DNA from: Acidobacteriaceae bacterium
GTDB taxonomy: Bacteria; Acidobacteriota; Terriglobia; Terriglobales; Acidobacteriaceae
Direction: 5' to 3'
NCBI GenBank assembly: GCA_003134995.1
Contig: PLDC01000019.1
Coordinates: 769,855 to 833,854, forward strand
Length of the DNA: 64,000 bases
Shown here in pieces: positions 41,354 to 49,656 of this stretch (positions within the stretch are counted from its first letter, which is position 1; each line of letters opens with the position of its first letter). A model generated the notes under the pieces. The model had not been told where the DNA came from and did not search any database. It saw only the letters and a list, made by a program, of their open reading frames with translations. A program made the translations under genes and the position numbers.

Positions 41354-41788
41354 ATGGCCGATCAACAAAAGAACGATCAACAAAACAATGTGCAGTGTTC
41401 CGGAGCGCGAGATCAAGAGATCCGTGCGGCACTCGATCAGCATTGGGCGGCGTCTGATGCCAACGATTTTGAAACCGAACACCTCATCTATCACGAGGAC
41501 GCGGTGCTGGACTACCCGCAATCGGGCGAGCGCACTCGCGGTCGGCACAATATACAGGGCCAACGCGCCAGCCAGCCGAACAAAAAGCGGTTCACCGTCC
41601 AACGAATCATTGGCAGCGGCGATCTTTGGGTCACCGAATACATTCTGACGTATGACGGCAAGCCGTCTTTCACCGTGAGCATCATGGAGTTCACGGGCGA
41701 CAAGGTGGCGCGTGAAACACAATACTTTGCGGACCCGTTCGTGGCTCCCGCATCACGCGCGCAGTGGGTCGAACGAATCGATACATAA
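41354..41788 (+). CDS. SnoaL-like / NTF2-family protein
   Basis: A 144-residue protein with the cone-shaped NTF2 fold pattern: IRAALDQHWAASDANDFETEHLIYHEDAVLDYPQSGERTRG (short parts), then FTVQRIIGSGDLWVTEYILTYDG and VARETQYFADPF. Members bind small hydrophobic ligands or act as isomerases, and the ligand is unknown. It is followed by a DoxX gene 24 bp downstream, an arrangement suggesting a small operon. Confidence 0.85.
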   Translation: MADQQKNDQQNNVQCSGARDQEIRAALDQHWAASDANDFETEHLIYHEDAVLDYPQSGERTRGRHNIQGQRASQPNKKRFTVQRIIGSGDLWVTEYILTYDGKPSFTVSIMEFTGDKVARETQYFADPFVAPASRAQWVERIDT

Positions 41789-41812
41789 TCTTGAGGCGCG
41801 AAGGGAGAAGAA

Positions 41813-42286
41813 ATGGATTGGAAATGGTTGATCCAGTTTGCGCTGCAGGGCAGCAGTGAGTCGGAACAATACGCCATTCTGCTGGTGCGCGTCTCGATCG
41901 GGTTGTTCTTCGCCATCTCCGGTGGAAACAAATTGTTTGTCGCCGGCGGCACGAAACCTGTTTACGATACGCTCGTTCAGGCCAAAGTCCCGTTTCCGCG
42001 CCAAACGGCTTATTTCGTGGCGGGCGTCGAGTTCCTTTGTGGATCCTTGATGGTCGTGGGTTTTCTTTCGAGCCCGGCTTGCGCGGCCTTACTGATCGAT
42101 ATGACTGTCGCCATCTTGACCAGCGCGCTTGCGACCCTGCCGAAAAGACTATCGCCTCTTAGCTGGCTCGACGATTTCCTTTACCTGCCGGAAGTCTTGT
42201 ACGTGCTCTTCTTTATCTGGCTGATCTGCTCCGGTCCGGGAAAGTTCAGTGTCGACTACTGGCTTGTCGGCAAGTTGCTTGGGTGA
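41813..42286 (+). CDS. DoxX-family membrane protein
   Basis: A 157-residue protein with four membrane helices: LLVRVSIGLFFAISGGNKLF, YFVAGVEFLCGSLMVVGF, a third near LLIDMTVAILTSALA and a C-terminal VLYVLFFIWLICSGPG. The pattern RxxxGxxFxxxGxxKL belongs to DoxX, some members of which work with thiol-redox or detoxification enzymes. AGGGAGAAGAA precedes the ATG. Confidence 0.87.
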   Translation: MDWKWLIQFALQGSSESEQYAILLVRVSIGLFFAISGGNKLFVAGGTKPVYDTLVQAKVPFPRQTAYFVAGVEFLCGSLMVVGFLSSPACAALLIDMTVAILTSALATLPKRLSPLSWLDDFLYLPEVLYVLFFIWLICSGPGKFSVDYWLVGKLLG

Positions 42287-42324
42287 TCAACTGCTTGTTG
42301 CTGAAAAGCAATCACCTCGGGCAA

Positions 42325-42370
42325 CCGATACGTTCGTCCAATAGATTCGTCGTTGTGATTCTGGCTTAAT
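42325..42370 (+). promoter_or_regulatory. Shared regulon promoter, copy 3 (VOC gene)
   Basis: CCGATACGTTCGTCCAATAG (42325-42344), 20 bases after GTCCAAT (42336-42342), then GGCTTAAT (42363-42370), 26 bases before the ATG at 42397. The upstream half is the most diverged of the plus-strand copies, but spacing and both core boxes are exact. Copies 3 and 5 also share AGATTC directly after GTCCAAT. Confidence 0.62.
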
Positions 42371-42396
42371 GGCGGCTAAGCTGAATCGGAGGAATC

Positions 42397-43092
42397 ATGA
42401 ACACTGCACCCATCGCTTCTCAAATCCAGAGCGGCGCCAGCGCGCAGAGAGTAGACATGAAGTTCGAGGCGGTCGTCATCCCCGTCGCGGACGTTGACCG
42501 CTCGAAGAAGTTCTACACCAAACTCGGGTGGCGTCTCGACGCCGACTTTCCTTTTGATAACGGCTTCCGGGTTGTACAGTTCACTCCGCCCGGCTCGGGG
42601 TGCTCGGTTCAGTTTGGCGCGAAGATAACCGCGGCTGCACCGGGATCGGCGCAAGGCCTCTACCTGATCGTCTCCGACGTTGCGGCGGCGCGCAAAGATC
42701 TTGTCGCACGCGGGATCGAGGTGAGAGATGTGTTCCATCCCGGAACGCCCGGCGCTCAGTTCCAGATCGATGGCAGCGGCCGCATCAGCGGACCAGATCC
42801 CAAGCATGGCACCTACAACTCGTTCGCCACGTTTCGTGATCCAGACGGGAATGGGTGGCTGTTTCAGGAAGTAACAACCCGGCTGCCCGGCCGAGGGCTT
42901 AGTACTTTGGATGTCGCGACCCTGACCGAGCTCTTGCAAGAGGCTGAGAAGCACCACAGCGAATATGAACCTACCGCGCCGAAGCACAACTGGTCAGACT
43001 GGTATGCCACCTACATTGTCGCGCGTCAGAATGGCAAGACACCCGAAGAGGCAGCCAAAGACGGCAAGCTCCACGTCGAGGGAGTACGTTGA
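42397..43092 (+). CDS. VOC (glyoxalase/bleomycin-resistance) family protein
   Basis: A 231-residue protein with one VOC module (about residues 22-165): FEAVVIPVADVDRSKKFYTKLGWRLDAD (parts), VQFTPPGSGCSVQFG and TFRDPDGNGWLFQEV with the terminal metal-binding glutamate. The last 65 residues are a helical extension (LTELLQEAEKHHSEYEPTAPKHNWSDWYATYIVAR, in part) that recurs in some acidobacterial and actinobacterial VOC proteins. It may be a dioxygenase- or glyoxalase-like enzyme; the substrate is unknown. It has its own copy of the shared promoter. Confidence 0.85.
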   Translation: MNTAPIASQIQSGASAQRVDMKFEAVVIPVADVDRSKKFYTKLGWRLDADFPFDNGFRVVQFTPPGSGCSVQFGAKITAAAPGSAQGLYLIVSDVAAARKDLVARGIEVRDVFHPGTPGAQFQIDGSGRISGPDPKHGTYNSFATFRDPDGNGWLFQEVTTRLPGRGLSTLDVATLTELLQEAEKHHSEYEPTAPKHNWSDWYATYIVARQNGKTPEEAAKDGKLHVEGVR

Positions 43093-43139
43093 CGCTACGA
43101 CGAGTCGCCTCGAACTTCAATCGATGACCGACCGCGGAA

Positions 43140-43538
43140 TTATTGCGTTGGGTGAAATACCGAATTCAGAGCCTCAAGCATAGCCGTGTCGCTGAATGGC
43201 TTGAACAGGCACTCTACTGCACCCCGTTCAATGAGTTGAGGGCGAACAGCTTTATCGGTGCTAGCCGTGATAAAGATAATCGGAATCTCTTGCTCGCGCA
43301 GTTTCAATTTCCTCTGAAGGTCCGGTCCGCTCATTCCCGGCATGGCGATGTCGAGGATCAGGCAACGGGTCTGGTCGATGCAGTCGGACGCAAGGAACTC
43401 CTCCGCGGATGAGAAAGTACGGGCTGCAAATCCGAATTCGCCAAGCAGGTCGGGCAACGATTCGCGCACCGACTCGTCGTCATCGATGACTGAGACCAGT
43501 AGACGTTCAGCCGCACGCCTTTCCTGGCGCAATACCAT
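43140..43538 (-). CDS. Single-domain response regulator (FixJ-type receiver)
   Basis: A 132-residue receiver without output domain. Acidic residues lie in VIDDDESVRESL, the phosphorylation site is Asp63 in LILDIAMPGMSG, and Lys113 is in FKPFSD. The sequence is closest to receivers of FixJ/TodT-type regulators. It is the last gene of the minus-strand signalling cluster and probably receives phosphate from the neighbouring kinase, perhaps as a phosphate sink or a connector. Confidence 0.9.
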   Translation of the reverse strand: MVLRQERRAAERLLVSVIDDDESVRESLPDLLGEFGFAARTFSSAEEFLASDCIDQTRCLILDIAMPGMSGPDLQRKLKLREQEIPIIFITASTDKAVRPQLIERGAVECLFKPFSDTAMLEALNSVFHPTQ

Positions 43539-43571
43539 AACCTTAAGAATGCGCCTCGCGTGCGAGCGCGT

Positions 43572-43589
43572 CTATTAGACTTAGGTATC
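43572..43589 (-). promoter_or_regulatory. Degenerate copy of the shared regulatory box
   Basis: On the minus strand GATACCTAAGTCTAATAG matches 14 of 18 positions of the box found at the other sites, and lies between the kinase and receiver genes. No GGCYYAAT follows at 20 bases, so it may be a half-decayed or differently used site. Confidence 0.3.
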
Positions 43590-43636
43590 GGTTCACCCGA
43601 GAGATCAGTTGCGGGTGAGTGATGGCTGTGGATATT

Positions 43637-45814
43637 TCATGCCGCATCCGACACGGAAGGTATTCGACTGGCGTGCGTATCGTCGCTCGTCAAACCCTCC
43701 GGCTTGCATGGGATAGAAAACGAAAATGTAACTCCCGGACCATCATTCGGCGACGCCCACAGGCGCCCATGATGGCGCTCGATTATCGAACGGCTGACCG
43801 ACAATCCGATTCCCATACCCTCGTTCTTCGTCGTGTAGAAGGCTTCGAAAAGCTTGCCCGCAGCTTGAGGTTCGAAGCCGATTCCAGCGTCTCTCACGCT
43901 CAGGCGCACCCGATCGTTTTCATCCGGTTCGGTTCGAATCAGTAAATCCCTCGGACGATCATCGACAACGCTCATGGCTTCCGAAGCATTGCGCAGCAGG
44001 TTCAAAATAACCTGCTGAAGCTGCACGCGATCGGCTGTCACCACTGGGAGGTCGTCGGCGAGTTCTTGCCGCAGGGTTACACGGTTTCTCTGAAGGTCGC
44101 TCAATGACAGCGCAATAACCTCTCGTGTAGCTTCATTCAGGTCCATCGATTCAATCGTGGGGTCCTTCTTGGCATAGAGCGCGCGCAATCGCGTAACCAC
44201 CTCAGAGGCTCGGTTGCCATCGCGAATCGTGCGCCGGGCCGTTTCGCGAGCGCCATCCACATTTGGAGGATCCGCGGCCAGCATCCGCAGACAAGTGCTG
44301 GCGTTGGTGACAATGCCCGAGAGCGGCTGGTTCACTTCATGCGCGACGGATGCCGTCAATACTCCAAGGCTCGTAACCCTCGCCACGTGTGCGAGCTCGG
44401 ACCGGGCCTTGCTGAGCGCTTCTTCGGAGGATCGGCGTTCCGTCACGTCCTGAACCGCGCCAATGTACTCGTGCCCGCCCCTGATGTGAGCGGCGACGTG
44501 TACATACTTAACCGCTCCGTCCGGCAACTGCAGGCGCAACTCAATTTGCACGTCGCTGCGTTCCCGGCGAGACCGCCCGATATGTTCCTGGAATATTGAC
44601 AAGTCTTCCGGATGGATTCGCGTACCGATCAGTTCGAAGGTCAACTGCGCGTCCCGGTCAATCTGGAAGATGCGATAGAGCTGCTCCGACCAGGTAATTT
44701 CGTCTGTCTGTATACGCCAGGAAAAACTTCCGATTCGGCTAAGGTGCTGGGCCTCCGCGAGAAACGCCTCGCTGCGCAGTAGTTCCTGCCTCGCCCGTTT
44801 GCGTTCCGTAATGTCGCGCAGATAGCCGGTGAAGGATGGCGGCCCTTCCAACGGAATGCGCGTGATTGCCAGCTCGACGGGGAACTCGCTTCCGTTAGCA
44901 CGTACTGCCGTCATCTCGAGGCGTTTCCCAAGCACTCGCGCTTCGCCTGTGGCCAGGTAGTGGGCGAAGCCCTCCCGATGCTTCTCCCGGAGCGATGGTG
45001 GAATGATGACGTCCGCCAAATGCCTTCCCAACACTTCGTCCCGGCGATAGCCGAAGGTGTGCTCTGCCGCCGGATTGAACTCAGTAATACGCCCTTCGTG
45101 ATCGATCGTCACAATGCAGTCGAGCGCCGAGTCTACGATGGCTGCCTTGCGGACCTCACTGCGCTTCAGTTCACGCTCCTCTTGCCCGAGCTTCTCTTCT
45201 ATCAGCCTGCGTTCATCAAGTTCCTTCTTAAGTTCTTGGTTGGCGGCGGCAAGTTCGGCAGTCCGTTGCACGACGCGTTGATCGAGCTCGCTGGCGACGC
45301 GCTTCTGGTGGCTTAGAAGCCGCGCCTCTTGTAGCCCGATCGATGCCTGATTCGCCGCCACGCTCAGAAGAAGTGCCTCCGTCTGCTGCGGAAAATCGGC
45401 CCGCTCAGCCGCCGCCACGATCACGCCGAGTTCGCCTTGTAACCCCAGCGGCAAAAGCACGATCGAAACGTCCCCGTTACCCATAAGGCTTCGAAGCAGT
45501 GGAGGCCATTTCCGTGAGTCGTTTATCAAACACTGGTTGAGCGCTTCGCAGATCTCGTGCGCCGAAGGCATAGGCCCACGCCGTTCGGCGCTCCGTACGA
45601 TCTCAAGCGGCGTCTCACCAACTGAATTTGTCAGCCTCACAGAAATCAAGTCGAGGCGCAGCATGCGCATGAGCGCATCCATCAATGTGTGGAGAACTTG
45701 GGATGGGTCGCCACCACTCCAGACGGCGGGAAGAGCAAGCAGGCTTACCAGATCGTTGATGCACCGTTGAAGATGCTTGACGTCGCCGGTAGCAAGTTCG
45801 GGAAGGACTTCCAT
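43637..45814 (-). CDS. Hybrid-input sensor histidine kinase (GAF-PAS-PAS-HisKA-HATPase)
   Basis: A 725-residue soluble kinase with no membrane helix. A GAF-like domain (about 30-165), a coiled coil (170-225), PAS 1 (about 228-340, ITEFNPAAEHTFGY), PAS 2 with PAC (about 350-462), HisKA with His492 in SVAHEVNQPLSG, and HATPase_c (about 595-705: N-box LLRNASEAM, G1 DAGIGF, G2 GMGIGLSVSRSI). It should sense a cytoplasmic cue, plausibly redox or a small ligand, and phosphorylate the flanking FixJ-type regulator. Its ATG lies one base after the MEDS-gene stop, so the two are translationally coupled. Confidence 0.92.
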   Translation of the reverse strand: MEVLPELATGDVKHLQRCINDLVSLLALPAVWSGGDPSQVLHTLMDALMRMLRLDLISVRLTNSVGETPLEIVRSAERRGPMPSAHEICEALNQCLINDSRKWPPLLRSLMGNGDVSIVLLPLGLQGELGVIVAAAERADFPQQTEALLLSVAANQASIGLQEARLLSHQKRVASELDQRVVQRTAELAAANQELKKELDERRLIEEKLGQEERELKRSEVRKAAIVDSALDCIVTIDHEGRITEFNPAAEHTFGYRRDEVLGRHLADVIIPPSLREKHREGFAHYLATGEARVLGKRLEMTAVRANGSEFPVELAITRIPLEGPPSFTGYLRDITERKRARQELLRSEAFLAEAQHLSRIGSFSWRIQTDEITWSEQLYRIFQIDRDAQLTFELIGTRIHPEDLSIFQEHIGRSRRERSDVQIELRLQLPDGAVKYVHVAAHIRGGHEYIGAVQDVTERRSSEEALSKARSELAHVARVTSLGVLTASVAHEVNQPLSGIVTNASTCLRMLAADPPNVDGARETARRTIRDGNRASEVVTRLRALYAKKDPTIESMDLNEATREVIALSLSDLQRNRVTLRQELADDLPVVTADRVQLQQVILNLLRNASEAMSVVDDRPRDLLIRTEPDENDRVRLSVRDAGIGFEPQAAGKLFEAFYTTKNEGMGIGLSVSRSIIERHHGRLWASPNDGPGVTFSFSIPCKPEGLTSDDTHASRIPSVSDAA

Positions 45815-45815
45815 A

Positions 45816-46472
45816 TCAGGCAGCCGTGGAGGACGAGGTAGGCCGCGTGGACCGCCGTTGGCGTACCTCGCGCAGGAATTCCTCGGGCGGAACGTAGAAC
45901 GGATTTCGATGTAAGAGGCCGCCGATGATGATCATCGGATGCGTCCGCATGATGTCGATCACCGTGTCGCCTCCAAACTTGCCAAGCTGGTAAGTGCAGA
46001 TCACTGCGTCGTCGTGATCACGCCACACATCGTTCACGCGCGATTCGAATTCAACGAAATCGTCAATGTAGGATTGATCTTCGAGGACCCAGTCCATGCG
46101 GCAACAAATGCGGCTCAGCGGGAATCCACCTTTGGCATTGCCGCTAGCCATCTGCTCGAACGCCGCCAGCATTCGATCCTGATCAAAACGGCCGTCCCGG
46201 ATGTGAGCTTCGGTGTTGATCCTAACCTCTAATTGCCCACTGTGCTCCGCGACTGTTGGATCGACGCCTGCCGCGGACAACCGCTGCAGATGGTCGTGAC
46301 GCTGATCCGGATTCACGACGTGCACCGCCTTGTCGCCGCACTCGAACCCGTCCTTGATGAACGGAAGCAGGATGCGATACTCCTCCTCGTCGCTATTGAA
46401 GAATGCGCACACGTGACGTACGTCGCCGAGTTGGGAACCGGCAAGGGAGATCGGTGCTGTACTCTTCTTCAT
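45816..46472 (-). CDS. MEDS-domain (DcmR-like sensory) protein
   Basis: A 218-residue protein of the MEDS family: HVCAFFNSDEEEYRILLPFIKDG (part), GDKAVHVVNPDQRHDHLQRL, and the C-terminal VICTYQLGKFGGDTVIDIMRTHPMIIIGG (part). MEDS domains are sensor modules first noted in methanogens and methylotrophs (DcmR) and are often next to histidine kinases; the ligand is unknown. GGAGGAGAACACC precedes the ATG at 46472, while the open frame extends to 46538. The gene sits between the FixJ regulator and the kinase and is probably part of the same pathway. Confidence 0.85.
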   Translation of the reverse strand: MKKSTAPISLAGSQLGDVRHVCAFFNSDEEEYRILLPFIKDGFECGDKAVHVVNPDQRHDHLQRLSAAGVDPTVAEHSGQLEVRINTEAHIRDGRFDQDRMLAAFEQMASGNAKGGFPLSRICCRMDWVLEDQSYIDDFVEFESRVNDVWRDHDDAVICTYQLGKFGGDTVIDIMRTHPMIIIGGLLHRNPFYVPPEEFLREVRQRRSTRPTSSSTAA

Positions 46473-46565
46473 GGTGTTCTCCTCCGACGCTCCGGCAAAA
46501 TACTTGAAAGACGGAGTCCGCGAATTCCGCGTCTTCACAGATAAATGCGACAGTGAATGTGGCCG

Positions 46566-47201
46566 TTATGCTGCGGTAGTCGCTGCAGTCGGCGCGCGTA
46601 GCCTCGAAGCCATTCTTACAAGGTCGGCAAGAGAATCGGCCTTCATCTTTTGCATCACCTTGCCTCGGTGTGCCTTCACCGTGATCTCGCTAATGCCAAG
46701 CTCGCCACCAACTTGTTTATTCAACAGGCCAGAAACCACCAGCGCCATAACCTGCCGTTCGCGCTGCGAAAGCGACTCGTAACGGTCGCGGAGCACCCGC
46801 ATCTCGGCTTCGTGACCGAGCGCGGCGCGACTGCGGTCGAGGGCTGCACGAATGGCCCGCAACAGCACGTCATCGCTAAAGGGCTTCGTCAAGAATTCGA
46901 CAGCCCCCGCCTTCATAGCTTGGACCGTCATGGGCACATCGCCGTAGCCCGTGATGAAGATGATCGGCATATCCCTGCGCTCGCCGGCTACCAGGGTCTG
47001 AAGGTCCAGCCCATTAAGGCCCGGCAGGGAAACATCCAGTACGAGGCAGTTGGGAAAAGCAACTCTTGGGTGGTCGAGGAATTCCTGAGCGGACGCGAAT
47101 GTCTTCGGCTGCCAGCCTTCGCAGCGGATCAGCGATTCCAGCGATTCGCGCACAGAGACGTCATCGTCGACAACAAACACGATCGGCGAAACTTCCGGCA
47201 T
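46566..47201 (-). CDS. FixJ-family response regulator with LuxR-type HTH
   Basis: A 211-residue two-domain regulator. Receiver: FVVDDDVSVRESL, Asp56 in CLVLDVSLPGLNG, Thr in FITGYGDVPM and Lys106 in LTKPFSD. Output: LSQRERQVMALVVSGLLNKQVGGELGISEITVKAHRGKVMQKM (short parts), a GerE/LuxR helix-turn-helix. This is the best candidate for the protein binding the shared GATACC/GTCCAAT boxes, since its target genes would lie on both sides; this link is inference. It heads the minus-strand signalling cluster. Confidence 0.92.
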   Translation of the reverse strand: MPEVSPIVFVVDDDVSVRESLESLIRCEGWQPKTFASAQEFLDHPRVAFPNCLVLDVSLPGLNGLDLQTLVAGERRDMPIIFITGYGDVPMTVQAMKAGAVEFLTKPFSDDVLLRAIRAALDRSRAALGHEAEMRVLRDRYESLSQRERQVMALVVSGLLNKQVGGELGISEITVKAHRGKVMQKMKADSLADLVRMASRLRAPTAATTAA

Positions 47202-47350
47202 AGGTCAACCCCATCCTTGCTGCGATTGACTGACGACGCCCCATTTAGCACGAAATTCTATCAGATATTCCTTCATTTGCCTTGGGGGAAGCCGCGACCG
47301 TCATTTCGACCCGAAATTGACGTCGGAAAGCACTCATTCACACCAGAACC

Positions 47351-47412
47351 AATACCAAAGTATCGTCGATACCATCGTCCAATTGTTCAACCCCCGGACC
47401 TTCTGTTCTGAT
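47351..47412 (+). promoter_or_regulatory. Shared regulon promoter, copy 4 (tandem P460 genes)
   Basis: The palindrome GTATCGTCGATAC (47360-47372) runs into GATACCATCGTCCAATTG (47369-47386). Over about 38 bp it is nearly identical to copy 1, including AAAGTATCG upstream and GTT downstream. The -10-like box is weak (GTTCTGAT at 47405-47412, spacing 21). It lies 39 bases before the ATG at 47452. Confidence 0.6.
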
Positions 47413-47451
47413 GTGTCGCGTCGAACGAATTTCATGGAAGGAGTGCACTGC

Positions 47452-47973
47452 ATGAAAGCAACTGCGTATGTGTTGCTTGCACTCGTGGCGCTGACCGGCG
47501 TTGTCGTCTATATGGCCCATGCCTCCGAACGCTCCGATGAAGAGGCTGACCTGATCTTCGGAATCAAGATTCCCCCCGGATACCGCGACTGGAAGCTGAT
47601 CTCCGTCGCGCACGAAGAAGGCAACCTGAACGATCTTCGCGCTCTACTCGGCAACGACACAGCGATCAAAGCCTACCGCGATGGGAAGCTGCCGTTCCCG
47701 GACGGCACAATTATTGCCCGGCTCGCCTGGAGTTATGTTCCCTCTGAGGAAAACAACAAAGCCTTTGGACGCGCTCAATCTTTCGTGGCCGGGCCCGTCA
47801 CGAACGTGCAGTTCATGGTAAAAGATTCGAAAAAATACGCCGCGACAGGCGGCTGGGGGTTCGCTCAATTTAAAGACGGCAAGCCTGACGCCACGGCGGC
47901 GCTGAAAACCTGCTTCCCGTGTCACGAGCCTGCCAAAGCTCGCGACTTCGTTTTCACTCAATACGCACCCTGA
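47452..47973 (+). CDS. Cytochrome P460-family protein, tandem copy A
   Basis: A 173-residue exported protein: a signal or anchor helix (residues 3-22), then PPGYRDWKLISVAHEEGNLNDLRALLGND, PFPDGTIIARLAW, FMVKDSKKYAATGGWGFAQF and the haem motif CFPCHEPAKARDFVFTQYAP (parts). It is about 60 percent like its downstream neighbour by eye and is clearly a tandem duplicate. AAGGAG lies eight bases before the ATG; the open frame extends upstream through the promoter. A role in hydroxylamine or nitrogen-oxide chemistry is suggested by the family only. Confidence 0.87.
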   Translation: MKATAYVLLALVALTGVVVYMAHASERSDEEADLIFGIKIPPGYRDWKLISVAHEEGNLNDLRALLGNDTAIKAYRDGKLPFPDGTIIARLAWSYVPSEENNKAFGRAQSFVAGPVTNVQFMVKDSKKYAATGGWGFAQFKDGKPDATAALKTCFPCHEPAKARDFVFTQYAP

Positions 47974-48049
47974 TGCAAGAGGACATAATCGTCGCCCCTA
48001 GAAATATGGATTTTCGATTTACCGAGACATATCAAATGGAGGAACCATC

Positions 48050-48568
48050 ATGAAGCGCTTCACTTTCTTCTTGACCGCACTTGCAACAATGGCCGCCGTT
48101 GTCATCCTCATCGCTCCTGACCCAAGCCGGGCGGATGGGCAACCCGCCCCCTTCGTCACTGAGATCCCTCATGGGTACCGCGATTGGAGGTGGATTTCCT
48201 CGGCCCATGAAGCCGGCAAGCTCAACAGTTTGGGCGCCGTCTTGGGCAACGATATAGCATTCAACGCGTGGCGGGATGGAAAGCTTCCGTTCCCGGACGG
48301 CTCGATCATTGCCGCTTTGCATTACCGTAACGTGCCCTCGGATGAAAACAACAAAGTCTTTGGCCAGGCTCAATCTTTCGTTCCCGGGCCTCCCACGAAC
48401 GTTCAGTTTATGGTTAAGGACTCAACAAAGTACGCTGCCACCGGCGGCTGGGGGTTCGGCCACTTCGCAGACGGCAAACCGGGCGACGCCACGTTTATGA
48501 AAACCTGTTTCCCTTGCCACGAGAAAACCAAAGCGACCGATCTTGTGTTTACTCGTTACGCTCCTTGA
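48050..48568 (+). CDS. Cytochrome P460-family protein, tandem copy B
   Basis: A 172-residue exported paralogue of the upstream gene, with a signal peptide (1-28), HGYRDWRWISSAHEAGKLNSLGAVLGND, PFPDGSIIAALHY, VKDSTKYAATGGWGFGHF and CFPCHEKTKATDLVFTRYAP (parts). It begins 76 bp after copy A with its own ATGGAGGAACC ribosome site and no separate shared promoter, so it is probably cotranscribed with copy A. Confidence 0.87.
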   Translation: MKRFTFFLTALATMAAVVILIAPDPSRADGQPAPFVTEIPHGYRDWRWISSAHEAGKLNSLGAVLGNDIAFNAWRDGKLPFPDGSIIAALHYRNVPSDENNKVFGQAQSFVPGPPTNVQFMVKDSTKYAATGGWGFGHFADGKPGDATFMKTCFPCHEKTKATDLVFTRYAP

Positions 48569-48640
48569 TGCTGAAAACGACGACAGTAGAAGGCGAAGGA
48601 TTTTGATCGATAGGTATCCAGAGAATAAGGAGAAGATAAT

Positions 48641-49636
48641 ATGTCGCACCATTACTCGGGTCCGAATTTTGGCTTTCCCCACGGGGACGCTCGCCTTGAT
48701 TTTACTGACTTGTATGCTTTCGCGAAGCCTGGGGACGCTAGCAAGTCGATTTTGATTATGAACGTGCATCCCTCGGTAGGCGTGAACCCGCAGGGGCCCA
48801 CGACAGACGAACCCTTCGCGACTGATGCCTTATATGAACTCAAGATTGATACCAACGGCGATGCCGTCGCCGATATCGCATATCGAATCCGTTTCACCTC
48901 AGACAAAGGCCGCGCGCAGACTGCGACACTTCGCCGCGTTGAGGGCGCGCAAGCCGCTGGGACGGGCGACGACGGGCAAGTCATCGTCGAGGGGGCGCCA
49001 GTCTCGGCGGGGCTGGATACGAGGGGGACGGAGGCCGGGGACTACCGCTTCTTCGCCGGCTGGCGTGGCGACCCTTTTTTCTTCGATACGTTGGGCGCGC
49101 TGAACAACCTGCAATTCACCGGTGACGATTACTTCGCCGACAAAGACGTGTGCAGCATCGTGCTGGAAATACCCAACTCTGCCCTCGGCAAAAAGATGGG
49201 CCTGTGGGCTCGCACGCTGGAAGGCACAAGCGGGAAGTTGGTGCAGGCGGATCGCGGTGCGCGGTCAAATCAAACTCCCTTTCTCGCCGGCGAGGCAAAC
49301 GCCGCCTATCTCGCTGCGGAGCCGGCCGACGATGCCCGTTTCATCCCCGTCTTCGCGCACGCTCTCGAGCACACCGGCGGCTATACGTCGGTGGAAGCCA
49401 CGCGGGTCGCCGGAACCCTGCTGCCAGATGTCCTCCACTATGATCCCACGCGGCCGGCGTCCTACCCGGACAATGGCCGGGCACTCACCGACGACGTCGT
49501 AGATTTCTTTCTTCCTCTCCTTACCAATGGAAAGGTGACGCAAGATAACGTAGGACCGCACAAGGATCTGCTCACTGAATTCCCTTATGTGGCTCCGCCG
49601 CACAAGGATCGCTCTGCGCAACGCGTGGCCGCCTGA
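48641..49636 (+). CDS. DUF4331-family protein
   Basis: A 331-residue protein matching DUF4331: it opens SHHYSGPNFGFPHGDARLDFTDLYAFAKPG, then YELKIDTNGDAVADIAYRIRF, AGWRGDPFFFDTLGALNNLQFTG and VLEIPNSALG (parts). No signal peptide is evident. The family is widespread, often encoded beside redox or sigma-factor genes, and its function is unknown. AAGGAG lies upstream of the ATG. It probably belongs to the same transcription unit as the P460 pair. Confidence 0.87.
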   Translation: MSHHYSGPNFGFPHGDARLDFTDLYAFAKPGDASKSILIMNVHPSVGVNPQGPTTDEPFATDALYELKIDTNGDAVADIAYRIRFTSDKGRAQTATLRRVEGAQAAGTGDDGQVIVEGAPVSAGLDTRGTEAGDYRFFAGWRGDPFFFDTLGALNNLQFTGDDYFADKDVCSIVLEIPNSALGKKMGLWARTLEGTSGKLVQADRGARSNQTPFLAGEANAAYLAAEPADDARFIPVFAHALEHTGGYTSVEATRVAGTLLPDVLHYDPTRPASYPDNGRALTDDVVDFFLPLLTNGKVTQDNVGPHKDLLTEFPYVAPPHKDRSAQRVAA

Positions 49637-49656
49637 GCCAACGAAAGGAATATCCC

